From: Flavobacteriaceae bacterium
GTDB taxonomy: Bacteria > Bacteroidota > Bacteroidia > Flavobacteriales > Flavobacteriaceae
Direction of reading: 5' to 3'
Assembly (NCBI GenBank): GCA_002691645.1
Contig: NZIP01000022.1
Span: 1 to 37,279 of the forward strand
DNA: 37,279 bases
Part shown: one piece after another, positions 24,500 through 33,223 of the stretch
Layout: every line of letters begins with the position of its first letter
Numbering within the stretch: the stretch's first letter is position 1
The notes under the pieces: model-generated
What the model saw: the letters and a program-made list of their open reading frames with translations, nothing else
Database searches by the model: none
What the model was told of the DNA's origin: nothing
Program-made: the position numbers and the translations under genes

Positions 24500-25613
24500 T
24501 CCATGTTTTTAGCCTTGGTTTGAAATGATGATATACCACAGCAGAAAGTGTACATATCAACATAAAGAGTAGTGCATATGTTGTTGCTTCTAGCCAGTTG
24601 AGTGACTTTTTGTAGAATCTATACAATCCATGGCCGGTAAAACTTCCGTAAAGAATTATATAGTGAATGATGTAGGTGGTAAGCGTACTCTGTCCTATTT
24701 TCACAATGATTTTGTATTGGGCCAATCCTCTTAAGCTGGCAAAGACCGCAAAAACGATAAGAACATCCCCAAGTCTAATAAACAAATAGTTATTATTCAC
24801 TACTTCTTGCAGAAAACCGAAGGTCGAATGAAGTGTTATCAATTCAGTAAAAAATTCACTAGAGTAGTGAATCAGTAGTAATCCTGATAGTAAACTACTT
24901 AAAATAAAGAAGGGATAGAAATAAGGCTTGTTTTGAAAGCGCAGGTACACTTGCGATAACAAAGCACCAAAACTACTGTATGCCAACCATGGAATAATAG
25001 TAAAAACAGATCCATTCGCCTTGTTGAGGTAATTTGCAAAAAGTTTTGGCAAGTACTCATATTCAATCGTTTTATAATAAGGCTCGCCTAGAAAAAGTAA
25101 AAGAACAATACTGAGCTGAATTATTGCATAAGCCCATTTTAGACCTAAATCACAAAGCCAAAGGTGAACTTTGTACAATAATACTATCGATAACAATGCT
25201 AGTCCAATACAGTGCAGCACATCCACCTGATAAAAAGCGTTATACAATTGGCCTTTAAATAAGCCACCGAAGCTTAATCGCAGTAAGTAACCATAAAAAA
25301 TGAGTTCAATACCTCTTTTAAGGCTTTTTTTAATTCTTGGATTTTGATGATTTTGTGCTTTGTTGCTCAAAAGCAAATAAGAGACAATAAAACCGGAAAC
25401 TGTAAAGAAAACGGGAGCTGTAATACCCCTGAAATACAACCACCACGAAAAAAGTTCATTTTCTTTGTCACGAAAAGCAGGATCTAACAAACCATCGATA
25501 AAATGTCCTTGAAGCATCATTAAAATCGCCCAGGCTCTTATGGCGTCAATGTAGTATAATCGCTGAACTGATTTCAATACGGATAAATTTGAATCAAAAA
25601 TAAATAAAAGCAC
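24450..25613 (-). CDS. Membrane acyltransferase-like protein (DUF1624/HGSNAT-like)
   Basis: A 387-aa polytopic membrane protein with about ten helices. The N-terminal YYIDAIRAWAILMMLQGHFI and the GITAPVFFTVSGFIVSYLLL that follows resemble DUF1624/heparan-alpha-glucosaminide N-acetyltransferase-like and acyltransferase-3 proteins; QVDVLHCIGLALLSI is also typical. The substrate is unknown. No ATG is present at the start: the frame opens with GTG at 25613, and a TTG at 25577 would give LKSVQRLYYIDAIRA, a more usual start for the family. The 50-bp overlap with lpdA lies over the basic C-terminal tail. Confidence 0.72.
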   Translation of the reverse strand: MLLFIFDSNLSVLKSVQRLYYIDAIRAWAILMMLQGHFIDGLLDPAFRDKENELFSWWLYFRGITAPVFFTVSGFIVSYLLLSNKAQNHQNPRIKKSLKRGIELIFYGYLLRLSFGGLFKGQLYNAFYQVDVLHCIGLALLSIVLLYKVHLWLCDLGLKWAYAIIQLSIVLLLFLGEPYYKTIEYEYLPKLFANYLNKANGSVFTIIPWLAYSSFGALLSQVYLRFQNKPYFYPFFILSSLLSGLLLIHYSSEFFTELITLHSTFGFLQEVVNNNYLFIRLGDVLIVFAVFASLRGLAQYKIIVKIGQSTLTTYIIHYIILYGSFTGHGLYRFYKKSLNWLEATTYALLFMLICTLSAVVYHHFKPRLKTWITCVKHDFLKRLKQLL

Positions 25614-25622
25614 TTGGTTACC

Positions 25623-25630
25623 TAACTTTG
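25623..25630 (+). promoter_or_regulatory. Candidate -7 box (TAACTTTG) immediately before tilS
   Basis: TAACTTTG matches TAnnTTTG and ends 7 bp before the tilS ATG, predicting a leader of only a few bases. No -33 TTTG is seen at 19-23 bp spacing, so support is partial. Confidence 0.4.
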
Positions 25631-25637
25631 TAGTGAA

Positions 25638-26936
25638 ATGACATTGAATCTAGACCATCTTCGAGAAATCCTCACTCCATACAGAGAAAAACACCTGTTA
25701 TTGGCCTGTAGCGGAGGTATTGACAGCACTGCTTTAGCTCATGTTTTTGGAATACTTGAACTGAATTTTAGTTTGATTCATGTCAATTATAAATTAAGAG
25801 GTCTTGACAGTGATTTAGATCAGGAGCATGTAGAACAACTTGCGAAACAGTTGGGCGTTAACTGTCATGTCTTAGTGGAGGATATAAGCAACACCGACCA
25901 AAACATACAATTGACGGCTAGAAACCTGCGATACACTTTTTTTAAAAGGATTCAAGAATCTATTCCGAACAGTATTTTGTGTACCGCACATCATTTAGAC
26001 GATCAAATAGAAACCTTTTTTATCAACCTACTCAGAGGAACTGGAGTTAAAGGATTGAGTGGTATTTCAGAATCAGATGACCTTATAAGACCTTTACTTA
26101 ATTATGATAAGAAACAAATTCATCAGTACGCCCAGACCAATAAACTGAAATGGAGAGAAGACGCCTCTAATCAAAAAGCAACCTACCTACGCAATAAAAT
26201 AAGACTAGAATTACTGCCCGTTCTTGCCCAAATAGAAGAGAATTATCGATCGAATTTTAGTCAAAATTTCGAGCACTTAAAACGAGACAGTAGTATTGTT
26301 GAAATGCACAGAGCTCAAATTCTAAGTGTAGTGATGACAGAAAAAAAGGAAATTAAAAAATATGATATACAAAAGATTGAAGAGCTCATTCCATTTGAAA
26401 CACTTTTAGATTCAATTTTTCGGCCAGAAGGGTTTTCTCATCTTCCAGACCTGAAACAGTTGTTACAAGCTGAAGGTGGTAAATTCATAGAAAATGATCA
26501 AAAAGATCAACTCTTACTCAAGTCGGGTCAATCACTATATCAGCTCTCTAATCAGACTAAGCCTGATTTATTTGATATGAATTCCCTTTTTTCGATAACT
26601 GAAGTAACAGAGGAGGAGGTAACATACACAGATAATAGCTCTATTTATGTCGATCAAGAAACGCTCAAAGGAGACTTTAATCTTCAGTCTTTGTCGGCTT
26701 TGCACTATTTTTATCCTTTGGGAATGACTAAAAAGAAAAAAGTCTCCAAATTTTTAAAGGATATCGGCATTCAAGGCCCCTTAAAAATGTATATACCATT
26801 ACTATTTGATGGTGATGAATTGCTTTGGGTTGTCCCTTTTCGAATGGACCACAGAAGTAGAATTACCTCAAAAACAAAAAATATTTTAAAAATAGAATGT
26901 TTAGAAAAAGACTTCTGGGAGCTCTTCTCTTCCTAA
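25638..26936 (+). CDS. tilS: tRNA(Ile)-lysidine synthase
   Basis: Modifies C34 of the CAU-anticodon isoleucine tRNA to lysidine so that it reads AUA; essential in most bacteria. The 432-aa protein has the ATP PP-loop SGGIDS at residues 25-30, then CTAHHLDDQIETFFINLLRG (about 112-131) and REDASNQKATYLRNKIR, all family hallmarks. The C-terminal domain ends with the lysine-rich KKKKVSKFLKDIGI and LLWVVPFRMDHRSRIT motifs. AUA codons are expected to be common in such an AT-rich genome. The last 40 bp overlap dsbD in another frame, pointing to coupled expression. Confidence 0.96.
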   Translation: MTLNLDHLREILTPYREKHLLLACSGGIDSTALAHVFGILELNFSLIHVNYKLRGLDSDLDQEHVEQLAKQLGVNCHVLVEDISNTDQNIQLTARNLRYTFFKRIQESIPNSILCTAHHLDDQIETFFINLLRGTGVKGLSGISESDDLIRPLLNYDKKQIHQYAQTNKLKWREDASNQKATYLRNKIRLELLPVLAQIEENYRSNFSQNFEHLKRDSSIVEMHRAQILSVVMTEKKEIKKYDIQKIEELIPFETLLDSIFRPEGFSHLPDLKQLLQAEGGKFIENDQKDQLLLKSGQSLYQLSNQTKPDLFDMNSLFSITEVTEEEVTYTDNSSIYVDQETLKGDFNLQSLSALHYFYPLGMTKKKKVSKFLKDIGIQGPLKMYIPLLFDGDELLWVVPFRMDHRSRITSKTKNILKIECLEKDFWELFSS

Positions 26937-28879
26937 ATAGTGTTAGCCTTTTAGGACAATTTACTACGCCTCCATTGCAATGGAGTAAGGAGCTGATTCA
27001 AGAATCTGACTCTATTTACAGCCTTCAGATTACAACTCTTATTGAAGACGGATGGCATTTGTATTCTCAATTTACACCTGAAGGAGGAAGTCTTCCAACA
27101 GAACTAGAATTTAAAGATGCAGGAGTAGTTTATGAGCTGCTTGGAAAAACCGAAGAAAGCGAAACCGAAACGGCCTATTCCGATGTTTTTAAGGTTGACG
27201 AACGCTTTTTCAAAAAAAGAGCAGTTTTCACCCAAAAAATTAAACCACTTCAAGAGGTATACTCCGTTGAAGTTATGGTTTATTATCAGGTGTGTAAAGA
27301 GGTTTGTATTCCAGGGGAAGAGCGTATTGAATTTGTGATAAACCCAAAGCTTAAAAAACAAAGCACTGCTAATTTTACTGAAGAAATAAACCAAAATGAG
27401 CGTTTAATTATTCCTCTAAAAAATGGTAGTTTCAATGACTCCCAAAGTAAAGAGACAGGGTCTCAACCCTTTGATTTATCCCTAATATTGTTGGGGTTTT
27501 TAGGAGGACTTATTGCACTGCTCACGCCTTGTGTTTTCCCAATGATTCCCTTGACAGTTTCTTTCTTTTCCTCAGATAAGAACAAAGGAAAAACAAAAAA
27601 GCTCGCCCTTTTTTACAGTACAAGTATTGTTTTGATTTTTATTTTGTTGAGTCTGCCTTTTCATATTTATGACAGTATTGATCCTCAATTTTTTAATCGC
27701 ATTGCGACCAATGTCTATCTCAACCTTTTATTCTTTTTGTTGCTGCTGCTCTTTGCGCTATCACTTTTTGGTTTATTCGAATTAAACCTTCCTTCGAGTT
27801 GGAGTACACGATTAGATAGTTACAGCAGTAAATTTTCTGGATTTGCGGGCAGCTTTTTTATGGCTTTAACTCTGGTTATCGTTTCTTTTTCGTGTACTGG
27901 TCCTGTTCTGGGTGGACTTCTAGGTTCAACTGCGCTAGTGGGTGGTCAGATTGCTATGAATTTGACTTTAGGGATGTTTGGTTTTGGATTGGCACTCGCG
28001 ATTCCTTTTGGTTTGTTTGCCTGGTTTCCCAATGGATTGAAAGCGCTTCCTAAGTCTGGTGCTTGGATGAATACAGCCAAAGGAGTATTGGGATTTATTG
28101 AACTTGCTTTGGCGTTCAAATTCTTATCTAACGCTGATTTAGTGAGTGGTTGGGGTATTTTATACTATGAAATCTTTCTCCTCATTTGGATCATAATCAC
28201 TATGGCATTACTGATTTACTTGATGCTTAAAATTAATTTTAAAACGCTTAAAAATCTTCAAAAAGGAGTTTGGGTTTTGATTTACTCAAGCCTGCTTTTA
28301 TTTACCCTTAATTTGTCAAATGGATTGCTCAATAAGAGCAATGTCGCTTTGGTTGGAGCATTCATCCCTCCTGATTTTTACAGTATTTCTTCGAATAACG
28401 AAGAGCAATGTCCATTGGGATTAGATTGTTATAAAGATTTTGATGAAGGAATGGCAGAGGCTAAACGACTAAACAAACCTGTTCTTCTCGATTTTACAGG
28501 ATGGTCTTGTGTTAATTGCAGAAAAATGGAAAATGATGTTTGGAGACAAAATAAGGTATACGAATTGTTAAAAAACGAAGTGGTTTTAATTTCACTTTAC
28601 GTAGATGATAGGACTGAACTCCCCCAAGAAGAACAATTTGTAGTTTCCTACAGAGAAAACCATCAAAAAGAAATAAGAACTATCGGAGATAAGTGGAGCG
28701 CCTTTCAAGTGCTTAACTTTGGATACTTGTCTCAGCCATTTTACGTACTTATTTCTCCGGAATACCAAATCTTAAATTCACCTATTCAATACACAGATTC
28801 AGAAAGTTACTTTAGGTGGCTTAATGATGCAATTCAAAACAATAAAGCAAAATATGAATTTGAGAAAAGTATTTTTTAG
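26897..28879 (+). CDS. dsbD: Thiol:disulfide interchange protein DsbD
   Basis: Carries electrons from cytoplasmic thioredoxin across the inner membrane to periplasmic thiol proteins. The 660-aa protein shows the three-part layout: signal peptide (to about residue 20); periplasmic DsbD-alpha domain with YYQVCKEVCIPGEE (cysteines near 133 and 137); eight-helix membrane domain with ALLTPCVFPMIPLT (Cys near 210) and SFSCTGPVLGGLLG (Cys near 332); and C-terminal thioredoxin-like domain with WSCVNCRKME (Cys538 and Cys541). All three cysteine pairs are present. It overlaps tilS by 40 bp and the penicillin acylase gene by 26 bp. Confidence 0.95.
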   Translation: MFRKRLLGALLFLNSVSLLGQFTTPPLQWSKELIQESDSIYSLQITTLIEDGWHLYSQFTPEGGSLPTELEFKDAGVVYELLGKTEESETETAYSDVFKVDERFFKKRAVFTQKIKPLQEVYSVEVMVYYQVCKEVCIPGEERIEFVINPKLKKQSTANFTEEINQNERLIIPLKNGSFNDSQSKETGSQPFDLSLILLGFLGGLIALLTPCVFPMIPLTVSFFSSDKNKGKTKKLALFYSTSIVLIFILLSLPFHIYDSIDPQFFNRIATNVYLNLLFFLLLLLFALSLFGLFELNLPSSWSTRLDSYSSKFSGFAGSFFMALTLVIVSFSCTGPVLGGLLGSTALVGGQIAMNLTLGMFGFGLALAIPFGLFAWFPNGLKALPKSGAWMNTAKGVLGFIELALAFKFLSNADLVSGWGILYYEIFLLIWIIITMALLIYLMLKINFKTLKNLQKGVWVLIYSSLLLFTLNLSNGLLNKSNVALVGAFIPPDFYSISSNNEEQCPLGLDCYKDFDEGMAEAKRLNKPVLLDFTGWSCVNCRKMENDVWRQNKVYELLKNEVVLISLYVDDRTELPQEEQFVVSYRENHQKEIRTIGDKWSAFQVLNFGYLSQPFYVLISPEYQILNSPIQYTDSESYFRWLNDAIQNNKAKYEFEKSIF

Positions 28880-31232
28880 TGTAATAGGATTACTGCTGCT
28901 TGTGGCAATTCTATTGAAGATTTGGGTAAACACCAATACACCACTTTACCAAGGACAATTAGAATTGATTGGATTAGATCAAGAGACAGAGGTTTATTTT
29001 GATGATTATGGAATTCCGCACATCTATGCAGAAAACGATGCCGATTTGTTTAATACACTAGGATACATTCATGCGCAGGAACGCCTTTGGCAAATGGAGC
29101 TTTTGAGAAGAGTGGCAAGCGGTCGTTTGTCTGAAATTTTTGGAGCTGAATTTATTGAAAACGATAAGTTTTTTCTAAACCTTGGTATTGCAGAAAATAG
29201 TATTGAAACGGTAAGTAAGCTCCAGAGTGATACCGAATTTGTGCAGCGTGCAAATGCTTATTTAGAGGGTATTAATCACTTTATAACTGCAGGATATACG
29301 CCTATTGAATATAAAATCCTCGGCATTGAAAAAGAAGAGTATGACCTTGTGGATGTCTATAATATTTTGGGATACATGAGTTTTAGTTTTGCAATGGCAC
29401 AAAAAACAGATCCGGTACTCTCAAAGATTAAAGCTGAATACGGGGATGCCTATTTAAAAGATCTGGCAATTGATATGCCGTATCAAAATACATTAATACC
29501 TTCCTTTAAATCAGTAAATTATGAGCAAGTCCTAAGTTGGAACACTGTTTTAGAGCGTTTAAACGAAAAGCAGATACCATCATTTGTAGGAAGTAATAGT
29601 TGGGTTTTATCTCCTGATAAATCTGAATCTGGGGGAGTTTTATTCGCCAATGATCCCCATATCGCTTTTGCACAACCAGCAGTTTGGTACGAAGCACATC
29701 TGAATAGTCCTCAAATCGAGAAATATGGATTCTTTTTGGCAGGAGTACCTTTTCCTCTAATTGGACAAAACAGAACGATTGCTCATGGACTTACCATGTT
29801 TGAAAATGACGATATCGATTTTTACCAAGAAGATGAAATCAATGAGGGGTACTACAGAAATCATAAAGGAGATACGCTTGCCTACTCGAATAAATCATAT
29901 ACGATTAGGGTAAAGGACGCCGAAGACGTAGCTTTTAATCATAAAAGTAGTTTTAGAGGTCCTGTTTTAGAAGCAAGATCGCTTATTCATGGTGTTGAAA
30001 ACAATGCTACTAGTATTTCTTGGGAATATTTAAAAGGTGAAAATCGTCTTTTAGAGGGCTTATTTGATTATTCTTTTGCTACTTCTTTTTCCGAGTTTGA
30101 AGCTTCTTTAGATAAAATTCACGCCCCTGGTTTAAACGTGATGTACGGTGATGTTGAAGGCAATATTGCCTGGTGGACGGTTGGTCGTCTCTATCAACTG
30201 AATTCAAACGTTTCTACCAAGTTTATTCTCAGTGGTCAGGATTCATTGCATCAGATCAAAGGCTATTATCCATTTGAAAAAAATCCATCCGCAATAAACC
30301 CGCCTTGGAATTATGTGTACAGTGCAAATAATCAAGTGGATTCTACAGGTTTGGGATATTATTATCCAGGCTATTATTTACCTGAAGATCGAGCTAAACG
30401 GATAGTGTCTATACTCGAAGACAATCAGAAAATGAACTTTGAAACCATGCAGGAAATGATTTTAGATAATAAATCAACTTCCGCAGCAAATGTCATTTCT
30501 ACATTAGTTCAATTTTTAGACGTTCAAAAATTATCTTATGTTCAGAAAGATAAGTTGAATACCTTAAAAAATTGGACTGGAACACATAGTGCAACTGATG
30601 AAAGTCCTAGTTTATATCACAAATGGTTAAGTCACCTCTTAGTGCTTGTATTTGAGGATGAAATAGGTGAAGAACCCTATAAAGTCTTTAAAAACACCCA
30701 TGTGTTTAAAAGGTCTATTCCTGGTGTTCTAGTTAATCCGAATTCTGTTTGGTGGGATAACATACACACACCTAAACCCGAAACAGCCTCTGAATTGGTA
30801 ACAAACTCTTTTTTAATGGCTTTTGATGAATTATCTGATTTTTATAAGGATACAGAAGGATGGTATTGGAGTAAACTTCATGTGCTTGAGCATAAACACG
30901 CATTTTCGGCTAACACTCTTCTTCGCAAGTGGTTCAATGTTGGCCCATTTGAGGTAGCAGGATCTAAAGAGGTTATAAATAATTTACAATTTGATTACGT
31001 AACAAACTCTTATTTTGATGTTAATATCGGTCCTTCAACTAGGAGAATACTGGATATGTCAAAAATAGAGGATGGACTGAGCATTTTACCTACAGGTCAG
31101 TCTGGTAATGTTTTTAGTGAGCATTACAGCGATCAAGCCCAAATGTATAATCAAGGTAAGTTTCGAAAAATGCTTATGAATCATGAAGTCATAAAAACTT
31201 CAGCTAATCGAAAACTTCTGTTAAAGCCCTGA
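28854..31232 (+). CDS. Penicillin acylase family protein (Ntn hydrolase)
   Basis: Self-processing amidase of 792 aa, from the ATG at 28854 (MNLRKVFF); in-frame upstream ATGs lie deep within dsbD. It begins with one hydrophobic helix (VFFSVIGLLLLVAILLKIW) that may be an uncleaved signal anchor. The alpha part has VYFDDYGIPHIYAENDADLF and the GYIHAQERLWQMELLRR motif. The proteolytic site is Gly-Ser in FVGSNSWVLS, making Ser247 the nucleophile of the beta chain; FANDPHIAF and NVMYGDVEGNIAWWTVGRL are conserved. Known members hydrolyse penicillins or acyl-homoserine lactones; the substrate here is unknown. It overlaps dsbD by 26 bp. Confidence 0.92.
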   Translation: MNLRKVFFSVIGLLLLVAILLKIWVNTNTPLYQGQLELIGLDQETEVYFDDYGIPHIYAENDADLFNTLGYIHAQERLWQMELLRRVASGRLSEIFGAEFIENDKFFLNLGIAENSIETVSKLQSDTEFVQRANAYLEGINHFITAGYTPIEYKILGIEKEEYDLVDVYNILGYMSFSFAMAQKTDPVLSKIKAEYGDAYLKDLAIDMPYQNTLIPSFKSVNYEQVLSWNTVLERLNEKQIPSFVGSNSWVLSPDKSESGGVLFANDPHIAFAQPAVWYEAHLNSPQIEKYGFFLAGVPFPLIGQNRTIAHGLTMFENDDIDFYQEDEINEGYYRNHKGDTLAYSNKSYTIRVKDAEDVAFNHKSSFRGPVLEARSLIHGVENNATSISWEYLKGENRLLEGLFDYSFATSFSEFEASLDKIHAPGLNVMYGDVEGNIAWWTVGRLYQLNSNVSTKFILSGQDSLHQIKGYYPFEKNPSAINPPWNYVYSANNQVDSTGLGYYYPGYYLPEDRAKRIVSILEDNQKMNFETMQEMILDNKSTSAANVISTLVQFLDVQKLSYVQKDKLNTLKNWTGTHSATDESPSLYHKWLSHLLVLVFEDEIGEEPYKVFKNTHVFKRSIPGVLVNPNSVWWDNIHTPKPETASELVTNSFLMAFDELSDFYKDTEGWYWSKLHVLEHKHAFSANTLLRKWFNVGPFEVAGSKEVINNLQFDYVTNSYFDVNIGPSTRRILDMSKIEDGLSILPTGQSGNVFSEHYSDQAQMYNQGKFRKMLMNHEVIKTSANRKLLLKP

Positions 31233-31272
31233 TTTATTTTTTCATGATTAGACCGCTTATTTGTGGTAAAAA

Positions 31273-32730
31273 ATGGTGACAATTAATTCCTGTTTGAATG
31301 TAGGTCTCGAGGTTTATAAGGTAGAGGTTCAAATAAGTTTGAGTCGGGGTTATGGGGTTAAAATTATAGGCCTTACCGATAGAGTTGTACGAGAGAGTAA
31401 ACACCGAATCCTTACGGCACTGCATTTTAATTCTTTCAAAGTATCAGGTCAGCGAATTATCATTAATCTTAGTCCTTCTGATTTACCTAAAACAGGAATG
31501 GGCTTTGATTTGCCTATTGCTATGGATATTCTTATGGCAAAAGAGCTTATCACAACCACTTTAAAGCCTGAACGTATTTTGTTTTTATCTGAATTGACTT
31601 TAAATGGAGATTTAAAGGCTAATCAAGGGTACGTCAATTGTATTCAAAAAATGATCAGTAGTGATTTTGAGTATATCGTTCTAGCTTACGAAGCAAGAGA
31701 TCGTTGTACACATTTGAATCAAGAAAAATTAGTTTTCTGTAAGAATATTAATGAGGTAATACGTTTTTTAAAAACTGAAAAAAAAGAAAATGAAGCTTTT
31801 TGTAAACCAGAATTTCTCATTGGAACGAAAACAGATCTTGATTTTTGTCAAATTATCAATCAAGAAGATGCTGTAAACGCTGCACAGGTGGCAGTTTTAG
31901 GTCAACATCATCTTATCTTAAAAGGCGATTCTGGTCTAGGTAAAAGTATGATAGCTGAACGTATACCAAGTATAGCTACCAGAATTGATCATATAGATAA
32001 GAGTGAAATTTTAGGAATATATGACCTCTTCAATGGAATTGCATTTAAGGAATTTGAGTATAAACAAATCCCTTTTAGACGACCAGACCATAATATTACT
32101 AGAGCAGGACTTAAAGGTAGTATGCGAGGCAAATTAATTCCTGGAGAGGCTTCACTTGCTCACGGAAGAGTGCTATTTTTGGATGAACTCAATTATTTTC
32201 AATTAGACGTTTTGCGACTCTTACAAAACCTATTAGACCATCGAATAATTCAACTAAAAAAAGGAAATCAAAGTATAACCCTTCCTGCTGATTTTTAATG
32301 TGTTACTGGATTCAATGTATCAGAAATAGACCAGTATCCAAAAATAATTTCACCTTCATTAATTGAAAGATTTGATTTGTGCGTGTATTTGAATCCAATT
32401 GCGATTGACCGACAAAAAGAGTTTATCAAACTTCTAAAGCATTCTAAAAAAATGAGTGAAGAAATTAACGAAGCTCGAGAATTTAAATTAAATCGAAATG
32501 CTAAAGTAGGAGGAGGGCTGAATTCAAGATTAAACACCCAACAAACATATGAGGTTTGTAGAAAAACAAAAGGAGCAGCTTCCTTGTTTAAAGAGGCAGT
32601 TGAGACTAATTGTTGGAGTTTTAGAAGGCAGCTAAAGATTTTACAACTGGCGCGAAGTATAGCCGACTTTAAATTCGTAGAACAAATTGATGAATATCAA
32701 TTATCTAAAGCGATCACATGGGCACCTTAA
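31273..32730 (+). pseudogene. Divergent YifB/ComM-like magnesium chelatase-family ATPase, split by an in-frame stop
   Basis: Reads as one frame of 485 codons broken by a single TAA at 32296-32298. Part 1 (341 aa): N-terminal ChlI-like domain (VYKVEVQISLSRGYGVKIIG, INLSPSDLPKTGMGFDLPIA), then the AAA+ core with P-loop GDSGLGKS at 218-225, the RPDHNITRAGLKG stretch and Walker B RVLFLDELNYF. Part 2 (32299-32730, same frame): ISPSLIERFDL, matching the usual SGPLLDRIDL, then the C-terminal domain WSFRRQLKILQLARSIAD. The usual CPCG and CxC region around the sensor-1 site is missing or shortened. Canonical YifB is about 510 aa. ComM promotes branch migration in natural transformation. It may be a pseudogene, a sequencing error, or two separate chains. 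Confidence 0.8.
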
Positions 32731-33151
32731 AGTTTGATTCTTTTAAATTGATAATCATTTGAATCAACCACTCAAAAGTCTCCTCGAAATTTTCTTCTAA
32801 GTCGCTACTTGGTATTTCAATTATTTTTCTGGACTGATGCAAGTTGCCTTTATAAATCATGCGACATGATTTTTCATTGTTTTCTTTTTCTACAACATTA
32901 AAATAAAGGCCTAGTCGCGAGAGTGCCAGATCAACAATTTCTTTTCCGTTCCAATGGCCTAATTCAGGTTTAAAATTGTGTTTAAGAAGCATAAAGTATA
33001 CGCGAATGGTTTGAGAAGATAGACCTTTATCCAATTGGAATTTTTCAAATAATTTTTTGTGTTTCCTGCAGAGGTAAACGTGATTTAAATCTTTAAAATT
33101 TATAGTATCCTGGTTAAATTTCGGATTGCATGCCGAACAAAATGAATTCAT
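32714..33151 (-). CDS. Hypothetical zinc-ribbon-like protein
   Basis: The 145-aa protein is unrecognised. I prefer the ATG at 33151 (MNSFCSACNPKFNQ); an in-frame ATG at 33229 would overlap the start of the divergent transporter gene. The N-terminus has CSAC at residues 5-8 and CRKH near 28-31, a C-x2-C...C-x2-H arrangement that could bind zinc. The rest is mixed helix and strand (IRVYFMLLKHNFKPELGHWNGK, GKEIVDLALSRLGLYFNVVE in short pieces) with an acidic C-terminus (SSDLEENFEETFEWLIQMI). Its 3' end overlaps the interrupted YifB-like gene by 17 bp. It could be a DNA-binding or regulatory protein; nothing more can be said. Confidence 0.6.
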   Translation of the reverse strand: MNSFCSACNPKFNQDTINFKDLNHVYLCRKHKKLFEKFQLDKGLSSQTIRVYFMLLKHNFKPELGHWNGKEIVDLALSRLGLYFNVVEKENNEKSCRMIYKGNLHQSRKIIEIPSSDLEENFEETFEWLIQMIINLKESNFKVPM

Positions 33152-33223
33152 TCTTGTAGATTTACACCAATTATAACAGAAGAATTCTTCTTTTGGTATC
33201 GCGATAATTAACAATTCGACCAA

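Noticed and set aside
32295-32537. Minus-strand open frame across the TAA of the YifB-like gene
   Set aside because: The plus strand continues in frame with YifB C-terminal motifs, so this is antisense shadow and not a separate gene.
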